NCBI RefSeq assembly: GCF_913063105.1
Contig: NZ_CAJXYQ010000008.1
Span: 124,001 to 188,000, forward strand
Length of the DNA: 64,000 bases
From: an uncultured Draconibacterium sp.
GTDB taxonomy: Bacteria > Bacteroidota > Bacteroidia > Bacteroidales > Prolixibacteraceae
Reading direction: 5' to 3'
Made by a program: the position numbers and the translations under genes
Shown: one piece after another, positions 38,186-48,249 of the stretch
Position numbering within the stretch: the first letter of the stretch is position 1
Layout: each line of letters starts with the position of its first letter
Notes under the pieces: generated by a model
The model's input: only the letters and a program-made list of their open reading frames with translations
The model's database searches: none
What the model was told of the DNA's origin: nothing

Positions 38186-39988
38186 ATGAACCTAATAAAA
38201 GTAACAACATTCCTTCTTATTGTTCTAGGATGGAGTATGAGTAGTGCTCAGGTGCTGGCTCAAAATAGTACTAAACAGAAACCAAACATTATTTTTGTTA
38301 TTACCGACGATCAGGGAATGGGCGATTTGGGGTGTACCGGAAATCCATACATCAAAACACCAAACATCGATAAGTTTTATACCGATGCGGTGCGTTTTAC
38401 CAACTACCATGTGGGAACCACCTGCGCTCCAACACGAAGTGGAATTATGAGCGGCCGACACTGTAACCGCGTAAACGTTTTTCACACCATTATGGGACGT
38501 TCTATTCTTTTCGAAGATGAAGTTATATTGCCTCAGATACTTGCGCAAAACGGTTATACCAATGCCATGTATGGGAAATGGCATTTGGGTGACAATTACC
38601 CGTACCGACCAGAAGACAGGGGGTTTCATGAGGTGGTACGCCATGCCGCCGGAGGAATTGGCCAGGGACCCGATTACTGGATGAACGATTACTTTGCCGA
38701 TACATATTGGCACAACGGAGTTGAGCAGAAATATGAGGAATACTGTACCGATGTATTCTTCTCAGAAGCGTTGGATTTTATCGAGAAAAACAAAGACCGT
38801 CCGTTTTTCTGTTATCTTTCAACCAATGCCCCTCACTCGCCATACAATGTTCCGAAAGAATATTACGATATGTATGTTGGTAAAGAAGAGTATAAAGATC
38901 TGAACGAAAGGATGCTTCGGTTTTACGGAATGATTACCAATATTGATGACAATTTTAAAAAGCTGGAAGATAAGCTTGATGAGCTGGGTTTAACCGATAA
39001 TACCATCTTGATTTTCACGACCGATAACGGAACTTCGGCTGGCCGCTCAACTTACAATGCCGGATTAAAAGGTGGAAAAGGAAGTCAGTTTGACGGTGGC
39101 CACCGCGTGCCCTTTTTTATTCGCTGGCCCAACGGGCAAATTACAGGCGGAAAAGATATTGACAACCTGGTAGCGAATTACGATTTGCTCCCAACCTTTG
39201 TTGATTTGCTTGGCCTTGATTTTAATCCGGTAAAACCATTGGATGGAAAGAGCCTTGCTCCTTTAATGACGCAGGAAAATCCGGAATGGCCCAACCGTAT
39301 TTTGTATATCGACACACAACGCGAGCAAAACCTGATTAAATACAAGGCTTATTCGGTAATGGACGACAACTGGCGCTTGATTGATGGTAACCAGCTCTAC
39401 AATATTACCACGGACCGTGCCCAGGAAAATAATGTTATCGAAGAATATCCTGAAGTTGCTGCGCGTTTGGCTGAAGGTTATGAACGTTGGTGGCAGTCGC
39501 TTTTAGATGAAGGGGTGGATGAGAAATATGCCTATATAAAAGTTGGAACACCTTATGAAAATCCGACAAAAATAATGTCGCACGACTTAATTATTGGAGC
39601 TTATAAAGGAGTGTGGCACCAAAACGGAGCCATAACGGGCGAGCAGGCCGGTGGTTGGTGGAAAGTCGAATTTGTTACCGGAGGAGAGTATAATATTGTA
39701 CTTCGCCGTTTCCCACGCGAGAGCGGGCATGCTATCAACGCTACTTTTCCGGCCCAGGAAAAACGTATTGAACTCGACAAAACAGCACCTGCTGCCGTAA
39801 AAAATGATTTTACCAAAGCACATTTATATGTAGCGGGTCAAACCAAAAAGGTTGACATAAAAGAGGGGCAGGAAGAAGTAACATTTAAGCTAAATATTCC
39901 TGCCGGGAAATACGATATGGAAGCGCAGTTGATTGATGAAATGAACCTTGTTCATCCGGCCTACTATGTTTATATTGAAAAGATGTAA
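38186..39988 (+). CDS. S1-family sulfatase 5 with extra C-terminal beta-domain (C-x-P-T-R type)
   Basis: 600 aa with a signal peptide ending VLAQ. Metal motif IIFVITDDQGMGDLG, nucleophile Cys80 in GTTCAPTRSGIMSGRH, second metal motif FTTDNGTSAGRSTYN. The sulfatase signature has Thr where the other five have Ser; CxPTR is a tolerated maturation sequence but less common. The last 150 residues (GGWWKVEFVTGGEYNIVLRR to the end) form an additional beta-sandwich that may bind carbohydrate, a layout seen in some arylsulfatases of polysaccharide loci. The next gene starts 4 bp after its stop. Confidence 0.93.
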   Translation: MNLIKVTTFLLIVLGWSMSSAQVLAQNSTKQKPNIIFVITDDQGMGDLGCTGNPYIKTPNIDKFYTDAVRFTNYHVGTTCAPTRSGIMSGRHCNRVNVFHTIMGRSILFEDEVILPQILAQNGYTNAMYGKWHLGDNYPYRPEDRGFHEVVRHAAGGIGQGPDYWMNDYFADTYWHNGVEQKYEEYCTDVFFSEALDFIEKNKDRPFFCYLSTNAPHSPYNVPKEYYDMYVGKEEYKDLNERMLRFYGMITNIDDNFKKLEDKLDELGLTDNTILIFTTDNGTSAGRSTYNAGLKGGKGSQFDGGHRVPFFIRWPNGQITGGKDIDNLVANYDLLPTFVDLLGLDFNPVKPLDGKSLAPLMTQENPEWPNRILYIDTQREQNLIKYKAYSVMDDNWRLIDGNQLYNITTDRAQENNVIEEYPEVAARLAEGYERWWQSLLDEGVDEKYAYIKVGTPYENPTKIMSHDLIIGAYKGVWHQNGAITGEQAGGWWKVEFVTGGEYNIVLRRFPRESGHAINATFPAQEKRIELDKTAPAAVKNDFTKAHLYVAGQTKKVDIKEGQEEVTFKLNIPAGKYDMEAQLIDEMNLVHPAYYVYIEKM

Positions 39989-39992
39989 GATC

Positions 39993-40886
39993 ATGATGAA
40001 AATAATAAAATCTATTATTCTGATTTTGTTTTGCGCATCAGTGTCGCAAGCACAAAGTCCAAACGATGAGTTAAGAAATATAGACAGTACAAAGCCATTC
40101 ATATTAACCTATAAAAAAATAGATAGTGTAAGGCTCGACCTCACTTTTCGTTACCCACCAAAATTCAAAAAGAACAAAAAATACCCTGCCATTATTTTCT
40201 TTTTTGGTGGTGGCTGGAACGGTGGAACAACAGAGCAGTTTAAACCACAAGCAGAATACTTTGCATCAAGAGGGATGATTACGGTGTTGGCAGACTACCG
40301 CGTAAAATCGAGGCACAAAACGACGCCTTATGAAGCTAGTTCTGATGCCAAATCGGCCATTAGGTTTTTGCGCCAACACGCTGAAGAATTAAATATTCAT
40401 ACCGAAAAAATTGTGGCATCAGGGGGATCTGCCGGAGGGCATTTGGCAGCTGTAACCGGTGTTTGCCCAACGCTTGATGAACCGGATGAAGATTTGAATA
40501 TTAGTTCGAAAGCCAATGCACTGGTTTTGTTTAACCCTGTGTTTGATAATGGCCCCGAAGGTTTCTGCCATGAGCGTATGGGCGAACGCTGGAAAGAAAT
40601 ATCGCCGGCTCATAACATCTCAAAAGATGCCCCGCCTACAATTGTTTTTCTGGGGCGAGAAGACCATCTGATTCCTGCTTCTGTAGCCGAAAACTACAAG
40701 GCAAAAATGGATGAAGCGGGTTGCCGTTGCGATTTGTTTTTGTACGATGACGCTGGGCACGGTTTTTTTAATAACTACAAATACGATGGTAAATTTTATG
40801 TGGAAACTGTGCGCGAAACAGACCGGTTTTTAAAATCGTTAGGGTATGTTAAAGGCAAGCCAAAAATATCATTGAATTCAAAATAA
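39993..40886 (+). CDS. Secreted alpha/beta-hydrolase carbohydrate esterase-like
   Basis: Start 39993 (or the adjacent Met at 39996) is used because the longer frame from 39948 overlaps the sulfatase. About 297 aa with a signal peptide ending VSQAQ. Alpha/beta-hydrolase fold with oxyanion motif FFFGGGWNGG, nucleophile Ser146 in SGGSAGGHLAA, acid Asp in LGREDHLIPAS and His in YDDAGHGFFN. It resembles BD-FAE/CE10-like esterases in polysaccharide loci and may remove acetyl or other acyl groups. It ends a transcription block; a 135-bp gap precedes the third GH29. Confidence 0.85.
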   Translation: MMKIIKSIILILFCASVSQAQSPNDELRNIDSTKPFILTYKKIDSVRLDLTFRYPPKFKKNKKYPAIIFFFGGGWNGGTTEQFKPQAEYFASRGMITVLADYRVKSRHKTTPYEASSDAKSAIRFLRQHAEELNIHTEKIVASGGSAGGHLAAVTGVCPTLDEPDEDLNISSKANALVLFNPVFDNGPEGFCHERMGERWKEISPAHNISKDAPPTIVFLGREDHLIPASVAENYKAKMDEAGCRCDLFLYDDAGHGFFNNYKYDGKFYVETVRETDRFLKSLGYVKGKPKISLNSK

Positions 40887-41021
40887 CTCATTGCCATTAA
40901 GGATGACGCTAATTAATCTCGGATCTCAGTTTTTAAGGAATCTTTGATGATTGAAAATGCGTCATGTGTTAGTTTTCTTTATTAGAGCAAGGAAATTGAA
41001 ATACAAACAAAAACAATTAAT

Positions 41022-42368
41022 ATGAAAAATTTAAAAAGAAGAATTACACTAAGCCTGGTACTGCTCATGCTGATAAGCACAGGCTTTGGACAAAAACAAA
41101 CAAAAAAACTTAATACCGACGAACGTATGGCGTGGTGGCGCGATGCCCGTTTTGGTATGTTTATTCACTGGGGGCCTTACGCCGTGCCCGGTGGCGAACG
41201 CAATGGAAAAGTTTGCGGTGGGGGTGCCGAGTGGATTATGGATAAACTGGATTACACGATTGAAGATTACGAAAAGGAGGTGGTTGATGTGTTTGAACCG
41301 GTTAATTTTGATGCCGACGAGTGGGTAGGTATTGCCAAAGATGCCGGGATGAAATACATCGTTTTAACATCGAAACACCACGATGGTTTCGCCATGTGGA
41401 ACTCGAAAATAAGCGACTACAACATTGTAAAACGCACCGATTTTGGCCGAGATGTGGTAAAAGAGTTAGCAGAAGCTTGCAGAAAAGAGGACATTGTTTT
41501 TTGTTTCTATCACTCCATTACCGACTGGCATCATCCGCAGGCACAATCTATATTTTACCCGCATTACAACGTGGGGCAAAAAGACCAAACCAAATCGAAC
41601 CCGGAGTTTCCAAAATATTTCGAAAATTACCTAAAACCTCAGGTGCGTGAATTGCTTACAAACTATGGCGACATTGGGGTAGTTTGGTTCGATGGGGAGT
41701 GGATAGCTGATTACACTACCGAAATGGGAAAAGAAATGTACGAAATGATTATGGAGCTTCAGCCCAACACCATTGTAAATAACCGCGTTGACAAAGGCCG
41801 TAACGGAATGGCCGGAATGAATGTGGAAGGCAACTTTGCCGGCGATTTTGGAACACCCGAAAAAGAAGTGCCTGCAACAGGTATTGATTCCGACTGGGAA
41901 GCCTGTTTTACCATGAACGGTTCGTGGGGCTATAAACCATCGGATAAAAAGTGGAAAAGTGATGAAAAGCTAATTCATAGCCTGATTGACATTGTATCGA
42001 AAGGAGGAAATTTCTTGCTCAATGTAGGCCCTGATGGATTGGGTGTTATCCCAACAGAGAGTATCGAAATACTTGCCTCAATGGGTGATTGGATGGATAC
42101 GAACAGCGAGTCGATTTATGGCTGTAAAGCCAGTCCAGTTAACCGGCCCGAGTGGGGACGCTATACCAGCAAAGACAAGGTAGTTTATGCCCATGTTTTT
42201 GATTGGCCTGAAGATGGAAAACTGATGATTGATGAAAAACTAAAAGTAAAAAAGGCAAATCTGGTTGATGGTGGTAAGAAACTTAAAGTTGATGGCTCAA
42301 TTGTCGCTTTACCCAAAAATGCTCCCGACAACATTGCTTCGGTTATAAAACTCGAATTAGCGCAATAA
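41022..42368 (+). CDS. GH29 alpha-L-fucosidase, third copy
   Basis: 448 aa, signal peptide ending GFGQK. GH29 barrel with WWRDARFGMFIHWGPYAVPGG (from 38), SKHHDGFAMW (117-126) and VVWFDGEW with Asp224 as nucleophile. The residues after the nucleophile and the cysteine-rich loop NGKVCGGGAEW set it apart from the two upstream GH29s. This version resembles GH29-A enzymes with relaxed specificity, but that is an inference from motif similarity. It is followed by a strong terminator, so the gene closes the first large transcription block. Confidence 0.92.
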   Translation: MKNLKRRITLSLVLLMLISTGFGQKQTKKLNTDERMAWWRDARFGMFIHWGPYAVPGGERNGKVCGGGAEWIMDKLDYTIEDYEKEVVDVFEPVNFDADEWVGIAKDAGMKYIVLTSKHHDGFAMWNSKISDYNIVKRTDFGRDVVKELAEACRKEDIVFCFYHSITDWHHPQAQSIFYPHYNVGQKDQTKSNPEFPKYFENYLKPQVRELLTNYGDIGVVWFDGEWIADYTTEMGKEMYEMIMELQPNTIVNNRVDKGRNGMAGMNVEGNFAGDFGTPEKEVPATGIDSDWEACFTMNGSWGYKPSDKKWKSDEKLIHSLIDIVSKGGNFLLNVGPDGLGVIPTESIEILASMGDWMDTNSESIYGCKASPVNRPEWGRYTSKDKVVYAHVFDWPEDGKLMIDEKLKVKKANLVDGGKKLKVDGSIVALPKNAPDNIASVIKLELAQ

Positions 42369-42389
42369 ACGAAACTATATTTTTTTGAG

Positions 42390-42430
42390 AAAGATTCCTG
42401 TTCCACGTTGCGAATCGGAATCTTTTTTTT
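42390..42430 (+). terminator. Rho-independent terminator after the third GH29 gene
   Basis: A perfect 9-bp stem (AAAGATTCC at 42390-42398 and GGAATCTTT at 42417-42425) with an 18-nt loop is followed directly by a T-run to 42430. It splits the locus into two transcription blocks. The remaining 179 bp to the GH95 gene has no open frame and probably holds a promoter I cannot define. Confidence 0.8.
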
Positions 42431-42609
42431 GCCTCACGTTTCTTAGCTTCAAAACCACCCCAGATGCAACATAATTACCAAAGCATGCACTATTGGTGCT
42501 AATCTAAATCTTCGATTTTTATTACTCTTGTAGCTGTTAAAGGGTTAACATTCAGCAGAGCCTATGTAAGCTAAAGAATATTTAAACCAAAAATTATCAA
42601 CCTATTTTT

Positions 42610-45114
42610 ATGCAAATTTTTAGTAATTTATTTATCTCCCTGTTTCTATTCGGCCTTCTGTTTGCAGGTTGCAATAACACGAATGAGCAAACTTACAAAT
42701 TGAAACTCTGGTACAATGCCCCGGCATCTAACTGGAACGAAGCTCTGCCTATTGGTAACGGACGCTTAGGAGCCATGGTTTATGGTATCCCGGATAAAGA
42801 AAACATCCAGTTGAACGAGGAAACGCTTTGGGGTGGTGGACCACACCGTAACGACAATCCCGATGCAAAAGCAATACTGTACGACATACGCCAATTACTT
42901 TTTGATGGTAACTATGAAGAAGCGCATAAGTTGGCTAATGCAAAAATTATTTCAAAAGTAGCGCATGGTATGCCTTACGAAACAGCCGGAAATTTGAGAC
43001 TGAATTTTGAAGGCCATGAGAACTATTCTGATTATTACCGCGAATTGGATATTGAAAATGCAGTAACAAAATCGATCTATACCGTTGATGGAGTTAAGTT
43101 CGAGCGCGAAGTGTTTACATCTTTCACCGATCAGGTAATTGTGATCCGGCTAACGGCCAGCGAAAAAGGGAAGATTAGTTTCAGTGCCGGAATGGATCGT
43201 CCTGCACCGGCAGTGGTCGAGGTGAAGACTAAAGGGGAAAATGAGTTAAGCATGACCGGGACAAGCAGCGATGTAGCCGCCCGGGGAGTAAAAACGCCTG
43301 TTGAAGGCCGTGTTAAGTTTGAATCGAGGCTGAAAATAGTTCCCGAAGGAGGAACCTTAGCTGCTACGGATACAAGCCTAACCTTATCCGGTGCAAACAG
43401 TGCAACTTTATATGTTTCAATAGCTACCAACTTTGTAAACTATAACGATGTTAGTGCCGATGAACATAAGCGAGTAAGTGACTATATCGCAAAGGCCGAA
43501 AAGAAAGCGTATCAGGAATTAATTGCTGACCATTCTTCGTATTACCGCAGTTATTTCGACCGTGTTTCATTGGATTTAGGAGTTACCGATTCGATCAAAA
43601 ATCCAACCGATGTACGCATCAAAGAGTTCAGTAAGGGGAACGATCCGGCGTTGGCTGCTTTATATTTTCAATATGGCCGTTACCTGTTAATTTGTTCTTC
43701 GCAACCCGGCGGACAACCTGCCAACTTGCAAGGGATTTGGGCGCACGAACTTTATCCTCCGTGGAAAAGTGCCTATACGGTAAACATTAACCTGGAAATG
43801 AATTATTGGCCTGCAGAAATGACCAACCTCAGCGAAATGCACGAGCCACTAATTGACCTGGTAAATGAGCTTTCGGTTGCAGGTAGGCAAACCGCCAAAG
43901 ATATGTACGGTGCCGATGGATGGGTCTGTCATCATAATACCGATTTGTGGCGCATTTGTGGCCCGGTTGACGGTGCCACCTGGGGAATGTGGCCAAGTGG
44001 TGGCTTGTGGTTAAGCCAACATTTATGGGAGAAATATTTGTATAGCGGCGATTTGGAATATTTAAAAGAAGTATATCCGGCGATGAAAGGTTCTGCCGAG
44101 TTTTGCCTGAGCTTTTTAACACCAGAACCCGATAATGGGTGGTTAATTTTTGCGCCTTCTACTTCGCCCGAAAACCGTCCGGCCCACATGCCAAAAAATG
44201 TGAATATTGCCTATGCCACCTCCATGGACAATCAACTCATTTTGGATATGCTGACAAAAACAGCAGAGGCAGCAAGCCTATTAAATACCGATTCTGAATT
44301 AATACAAAAGATTGAAGATACCCTTCCAAAACTGGCTCCTAACCAAATTGGACAACACGGTCAAATTCAGGAATGGATCCACGATTGGGATAGTCCGGAA
44401 GACAAGCACCGTCATATTTCGCAATTATATGCCATGCACCCGTCGAACCAGTTTTCGCCTTTCCGCACACCGGAACTGGCCGAAGCCACAAGGAATGTTT
44501 TGATTTACCGGGGCGACCCGTCAACCGGCTGGAGTATGAACTGGAAAATTAACCAGTGGGCACGTTTGCTTGATGGAAACCATGCCTATAAAATGATGAC
44601 TGACCAGATTAAACTGGTTGGCCGCCCCGGAACAAAGGGTGGCGGAACTTATGCCAATATGTTAGATGCACATCCGCCTTTCCAGATTGACGGAAACTTT
44701 GGTTTTACCTCGGGCCTCACCGAAATGATGGTGCAAAGTCATGATGGTGCAATTCATTTAACTCCGGCCTTACCCGATGTTTGGCCATCAGGCAAGGTAA
44801 GAGGTTTACGTGCACGTGGTGGTTTCGAAATTGAAGCATTGGAATGGGAAAATGGCGAAGTGGTAAAAGCTGTAATTAAATCGAATTTAGGTGGTAACTG
44901 CCGTATCCGAAGCTATTCAGAATTGGTAACTGAAGCCGGTGAAATCCTTAACCAGGCTAAAGGGGATAATGCAAATCCATTCTTCCAGGTACCGTCTATT
45001 CAGGAACCCCTGATTTCAGAAAATGCTGATTTAAAGGGATTTGAAGTGAAAGATACTTATTTGTGCGATGTTAAAACGGAGCCGGGACAAACCCTTGTTT
45101 TGGTGAGAAAGTAA
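42610..45114 (+). CDS. GH95 alpha-L-fucosidase/alpha-L-galactosidase
   Basis: 834 aa with lipobox FAGC. A full GH95 with N-terminal beta-domain (NAPASNWNEALPIGNGRLG, QLNEETLWGGGPHRN), a toroid and C-terminal beta-domain. All catalytic residues are visible: the Asn pair in NINLEMNYWPAE, acid Glu521 in STSPENRPAH and base Asp694 in FQIDGNFGFTSG, as in the inverting 1,2-alpha-L-fucosidase family; some members act on L-galactose. It opens the second transcription block after the terminator. The SPEN and IDGNFG motifs are the reference for the altered GH95-like protein at 15758. Confidence 0.94.
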   Translation: MQIFSNLFISLFLFGLLFAGCNNTNEQTYKLKLWYNAPASNWNEALPIGNGRLGAMVYGIPDKENIQLNEETLWGGGPHRNDNPDAKAILYDIRQLLFDGNYEEAHKLANAKIISKVAHGMPYETAGNLRLNFEGHENYSDYYRELDIENAVTKSIYTVDGVKFEREVFTSFTDQVIVIRLTASEKGKISFSAGMDRPAPAVVEVKTKGENELSMTGTSSDVAARGVKTPVEGRVKFESRLKIVPEGGTLAATDTSLTLSGANSATLYVSIATNFVNYNDVSADEHKRVSDYIAKAEKKAYQELIADHSSYYRSYFDRVSLDLGVTDSIKNPTDVRIKEFSKGNDPALAALYFQYGRYLLICSSQPGGQPANLQGIWAHELYPPWKSAYTVNINLEMNYWPAEMTNLSEMHEPLIDLVNELSVAGRQTAKDMYGADGWVCHHNTDLWRICGPVDGATWGMWPSGGLWLSQHLWEKYLYSGDLEYLKEVYPAMKGSAEFCLSFLTPEPDNGWLIFAPSTSPENRPAHMPKNVNIAYATSMDNQLILDMLTKTAEAASLLNTDSELIQKIEDTLPKLAPNQIGQHGQIQEWIHDWDSPEDKHRHISQLYAMHPSNQFSPFRTPELAEATRNVLIYRGDPSTGWSMNWKINQWARLLDGNHAYKMMTDQIKLVGRPGTKGGGTYANMLDAHPPFQIDGNFGFTSGLTEMMVQSHDGAIHLTPALPDVWPSGKVRGLRARGGFEIEALEWENGEVVKAVIKSNLGGNCRIRSYSELVTEAGEILNQAKGDNANPFFQVPSIQEPLISENADLKGFEVKDTYLCDVKTEPGQTLVLVRK

Positions 45115-45118
45115 AGTA

Positions 45119-46513
45119 ATGTTGATGAAAATGAGAAGACAAATGAATAATAAAAAAACAATCAGCTTTTTGATTTTTAGTTTGCTGGTTATTGCCGCTT
45201 ACGCTCAAAACCCCGTATTTACCCACGTTTTTACAGCCGATCCTTCGCCACATGTTTGGCCCAACGATGATCGGTTATGGGTATATACATCGCATGATGA
45301 ACCCGGCTCGAATAATCATTACGGAATGACCGGTTACCATTGCTTTTCTACCACCGACCTGGTAAACTGGACCGACCATGGCCGTATTTTGCACCTGGAG
45401 AATGTGGATTGGGCCGAGAGCCACGCCTGGGCATTGGATGCCGCATACTATCGAGGAAAATACTACCTCATTTATTGTATGAAAGAGGCCGGGATTGGAT
45501 TGTTCAGAACCGGAATTGCACGTAGCGATGTTCCCGAAGGACCTTTTACCGACCTGGGCTATGTAAAAGGTGTGGAGTTCGGACAGGATCCGGCGCTTTA
45601 CATCGATGAGGATGGAACACCCTACCTGTTTTGGGGGCACGACCGCAAATGTTTTGCCGCCGAGCTAAATGCCGACCTGATGTCGATAAAGCCGGAAACC
45701 TATGTGGATTTAACCCCACAACTCACCCATGTATTTGAAGGCCCCTGGGTTCATAAATACAAGGGGAAATACTTCCTTACTTATCCGGGGTTAACGCCGC
45801 GCCGCTGGCCTGAGAAAATGTTTTACGCTGTTGCCGATAAACCACTGGGCCCTTATGAATTTAAAGGTTGTTTTATCGATGACTTTGAGGGACAGAGTGG
45901 AACCAACCACGGTGGCACGGTAACTTACAAAGGAAAAGATATAATGTTCTACCACAGCGCCTGGCTATCGGGTGGTTTAAGCGAAACCCGTTGTGTAATG
46001 GCCGATTATATAAACTACGACGAGGAGGGAAATATCATTCCAATTGTACCTTCGAAAGCAGGTTTGGGAAATGCAAAACGAACCAAAACAACCTTGAAAC
46101 TGGAAGCCGAAAACGGTTTTGCAGCAGGCGGAGAGCTGTATAATGTAAATGTGGATACCTGGATAGAAGGATACAGTGGTAAGGGCTATATTACCAATTT
46201 CGATAATCCGTACGACCATGTTTCTATTTTGGCACAGGTTGCAAAGCCCGCAAAATATAGATTTATAGTTAGTTATGCTTCACCCGATGGCGACTCCAAT
46301 CACGACGTTCTGATTAACAGCCGGCAATACCGCGAGTTTAAGTTTCCTCAGTCTGAAACCTTTCGCGAAATCGACTTTGGCATTGTAGAATTAAAAGCCG
46401 GAGATAACCTGGTTAGAATTCTCCGCAGTAACTGGAAACCATCGGAAGGTTATTTTGCGCTCGATTACATTAAATTAGAACAGGTATTTGAGAATGAGGA
46501 ATTAACGAAATAA
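45119..46513 (+). CDS. GH43 glycosidase with C-terminal CBM6/35-like module
   Basis: 464 aa, secreted (signal ending AYAQ). A Met at 45143 would give a shorter, equally good signal. The propeller carries base Asp41 in FTADPSPHVW, pKa modulator Asp157 in GQDPALYIDEDGTPYLFWG and acid Glu207 in FEGPWVHKYKGKYFLTY. From about residue 325 (KLEAENGFAAGG to the end) there is a CBM6/35-type beta-sandwich. The arrangement is that of arabinofuranosidase- or galactosidase-type GH43s; the substrate is not decided here. It starts 4 bp after GH95. Confidence 0.9.
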   Translation: MLMKMRRQMNNKKTISFLIFSLLVIAAYAQNPVFTHVFTADPSPHVWPNDDRLWVYTSHDEPGSNNHYGMTGYHCFSTTDLVNWTDHGRILHLENVDWAESHAWALDAAYYRGKYYLIYCMKEAGIGLFRTGIARSDVPEGPFTDLGYVKGVEFGQDPALYIDEDGTPYLFWGHDRKCFAAELNADLMSIKPETYVDLTPQLTHVFEGPWVHKYKGKYFLTYPGLTPRRWPEKMFYAVADKPLGPYEFKGCFIDDFEGQSGTNHGGTVTYKGKDIMFYHSAWLSGGLSETRCVMADYINYDEEGNIIPIVPSKAGLGNAKRTKTTLKLEAENGFAAGGELYNVNVDTWIEGYSGKGYITNFDNPYDHVSILAQVAKPAKYRFIVSYASPDGDSNHDVLINSRQYREFKFPQSETFREIDFGIVELKAGDNLVRILRSNWKPSEGYFALDYIKLEQVFENEELTK

Positions 46514-46543
46514 TACAAGAATTGAAAAACAAAATAAATAGAA

Positions 46544-48163
46544 ATGAAAATTACGATTTTAATAGTTCTTTTAGCCTGGGTTACGTATTCGTGTGAGGTT
46601 AAAGAAATTAACAAAGAAGAACCCCAACGTCCAAACATCATTTTTATAATGTCCGACGACCATGTCTACCAGGCGATTAGTGTATACGACGATAAGCTAA
46701 CACAAACCCCAAATATCGACCGGATTGCCAATGAGGGGATGATGTTTACCAACGCCTGTGTTACCAACTCCATTTGTGCACCATCTCGTGCCGTTATTTT
46801 AACCGGAAAACACACGCACATTAATGGGAAAACCGACAATTATTTTCCGTTTGATACCACACAGATCACTTTTCCGCAACTATTACAGGATGCCGGATAC
46901 CAAACTGCAATGTTCGGGAAACTACATTTTGGAAATAGTCCAAAAGGTTTCGACCAGTTTAAAATTTTACCCGGACAGGGAGCTTATTATAATCCCGATT
47001 TTATTACTAAAAACAATGGGAAAGTGCGTGTTGAAGGATACACCACCGATATTATTACCGACATGACCATTGATTGGCTGGATAAAGAACGAAACAAGGA
47101 AAAACCATTTATGTTGTTTTACCTGCATAAAGCACCGCATCGCGAGTGGTTGCCGGCTGAGCGGTATTACAAAGAATTCACCAAGAAGACTTTCCCGGAG
47201 CCGGAAACTTTATTCGATAATTATGAGGGGAGGGGAACAGCTGCTAAAACTGCCGAGATGAATCTGCTAGACCACATGAACTGGGCCGGCGACTCGAAAA
47301 TCACTCCCGAGTTAATGGATGAACTGGGAATACCCGAGACCTGCGACTGGGACAAATCGGCTTTTGCCCGCGAGGTAGGTCGTCAAAACCCCGAACAGCG
47401 TGCCAAATGGGATGCCGTTTACGGACCGATTAACGAGTGGTTTCGAGATAACTACAAAAAAATGTCGCGAAAAGAGTTGATGCAATGGCGCTACCAACGT
47501 TACATGCAAGACTATTTGGGAACCATTGCTGCAGTTGACGAAGGTGTTGGCAATGTTCTCGATTATTTAGACGAACAAGGCCTGACCGAAAATACCATTG
47601 TCGTATATACTTCCGATCAGGGCTTTTATTTGGGTGAGCACGGTTGGTTCGATAAACGTTTTATTTACGACCAATCGTTTAAAACGCCTTTGCTGGTGCG
47701 CTGGCCAAACGTAATTACTCCCAATACCACCAACACGCAAATGGTACAAAACCTCGATTTTGCCCAAACCTTTTTGGAGGCGGCAGGTGTTGAGGCGCCA
47801 TCAGATATGCAGGGCGAAAGCCTGGTGCCGTTGTTTAAAGGCGAAACCGAAAATTTCCGCGATGCAGCTTATTATCACTACTACGAATACCCATCGGTGC
47901 ACATGGTAAAACGCCATTGCGGTATTGTTACCGAAGACTACAAACTGGTGCATTTTTATTACGATGTGGACGAGTGGGAATTATACGACCGCAAAAAAGA
48001 TGTCAACGAAATGACCAATGTGTACAACGATCCGGCCTACAAAGAAGTTGTGGAGGAGTTAACCATTAAGTTGAATGATTTACGCATAAAATATCAGGAT
48101 ACACCGGCATTGGACAGTACCTATTTGCACGACTTTTTAAATCGTGATACGCCAAGCCATTAA
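46544..48163 (+). CDS. S1-family sulfatase 6, lipoprotein
   Basis: 539 aa with lipobox YSC (Cys17). Metal motif IIFIMSDDHVYQAI, formylglycine Cys78 in SICAPSRAVILTGKH, second metal motif YTSDQGFYLGEHGWFDKR. Two deviations are visible: Lys replaces the usual Arg in the TGR block (TGKH), and DQG with GEHG resembles the iduronate-2-sulfatase-like S1 subfamilies rather than the SDNG type of sulfatases 1, 3 and 4. It may therefore target a different sulfate. It directly precedes lyase copy 3, the same order as sulfatase 1 and lyase copy 2. Confidence 0.93.
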   Translation: MKITILIVLLAWVTYSCEVKEINKEEPQRPNIIFIMSDDHVYQAISVYDDKLTQTPNIDRIANEGMMFTNACVTNSICAPSRAVILTGKHTHINGKTDNYFPFDTTQITFPQLLQDAGYQTAMFGKLHFGNSPKGFDQFKILPGQGAYYNPDFITKNNGKVRVEGYTTDIITDMTIDWLDKERNKEKPFMLFYLHKAPHREWLPAERYYKEFTKKTFPEPETLFDNYEGRGTAAKTAEMNLLDHMNWAGDSKITPELMDELGIPETCDWDKSAFAREVGRQNPEQRAKWDAVYGPINEWFRDNYKKMSRKELMQWRYQRYMQDYLGTIAAVDEGVGNVLDYLDEQGLTENTIVVYTSDQGFYLGEHGWFDKRFIYDQSFKTPLLVRWPNVITPNTTNTQMVQNLDFAQTFLEAAGVEAPSDMQGESLVPLFKGETENFRDAAYYHYYEYPSVHMVKRHCGIVTEDYKLVHFYYDVDEWELYDRKKDVNEMTNVYNDPAYKEVVEELTIKLNDLRIKYQDTPALDSTYLHDFLNRDTPSH

Positions 48164-48249
48164 TAAAAAAACAGACCGATAAATACAATATTAATGACGT
48201 GCGGAGTAGTTGTGAATTTCTTTGTACATCGAGAATCAATTTGAAACGA

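Noticed and set aside
34926-39988. Three consecutive sulfatases as a recent tandem duplication
   Set aside because: The proteins differ throughout (motif variants CSPSR, CTPSR, CAPTR, different lengths and C-termini), so they are old paralogs.
39948-39992. Longer start for the alpha/beta hydrolase
   Set aside because: It overlaps the sulfatase 5 C-terminus; the Met at 39993 gives a clean signal peptide.
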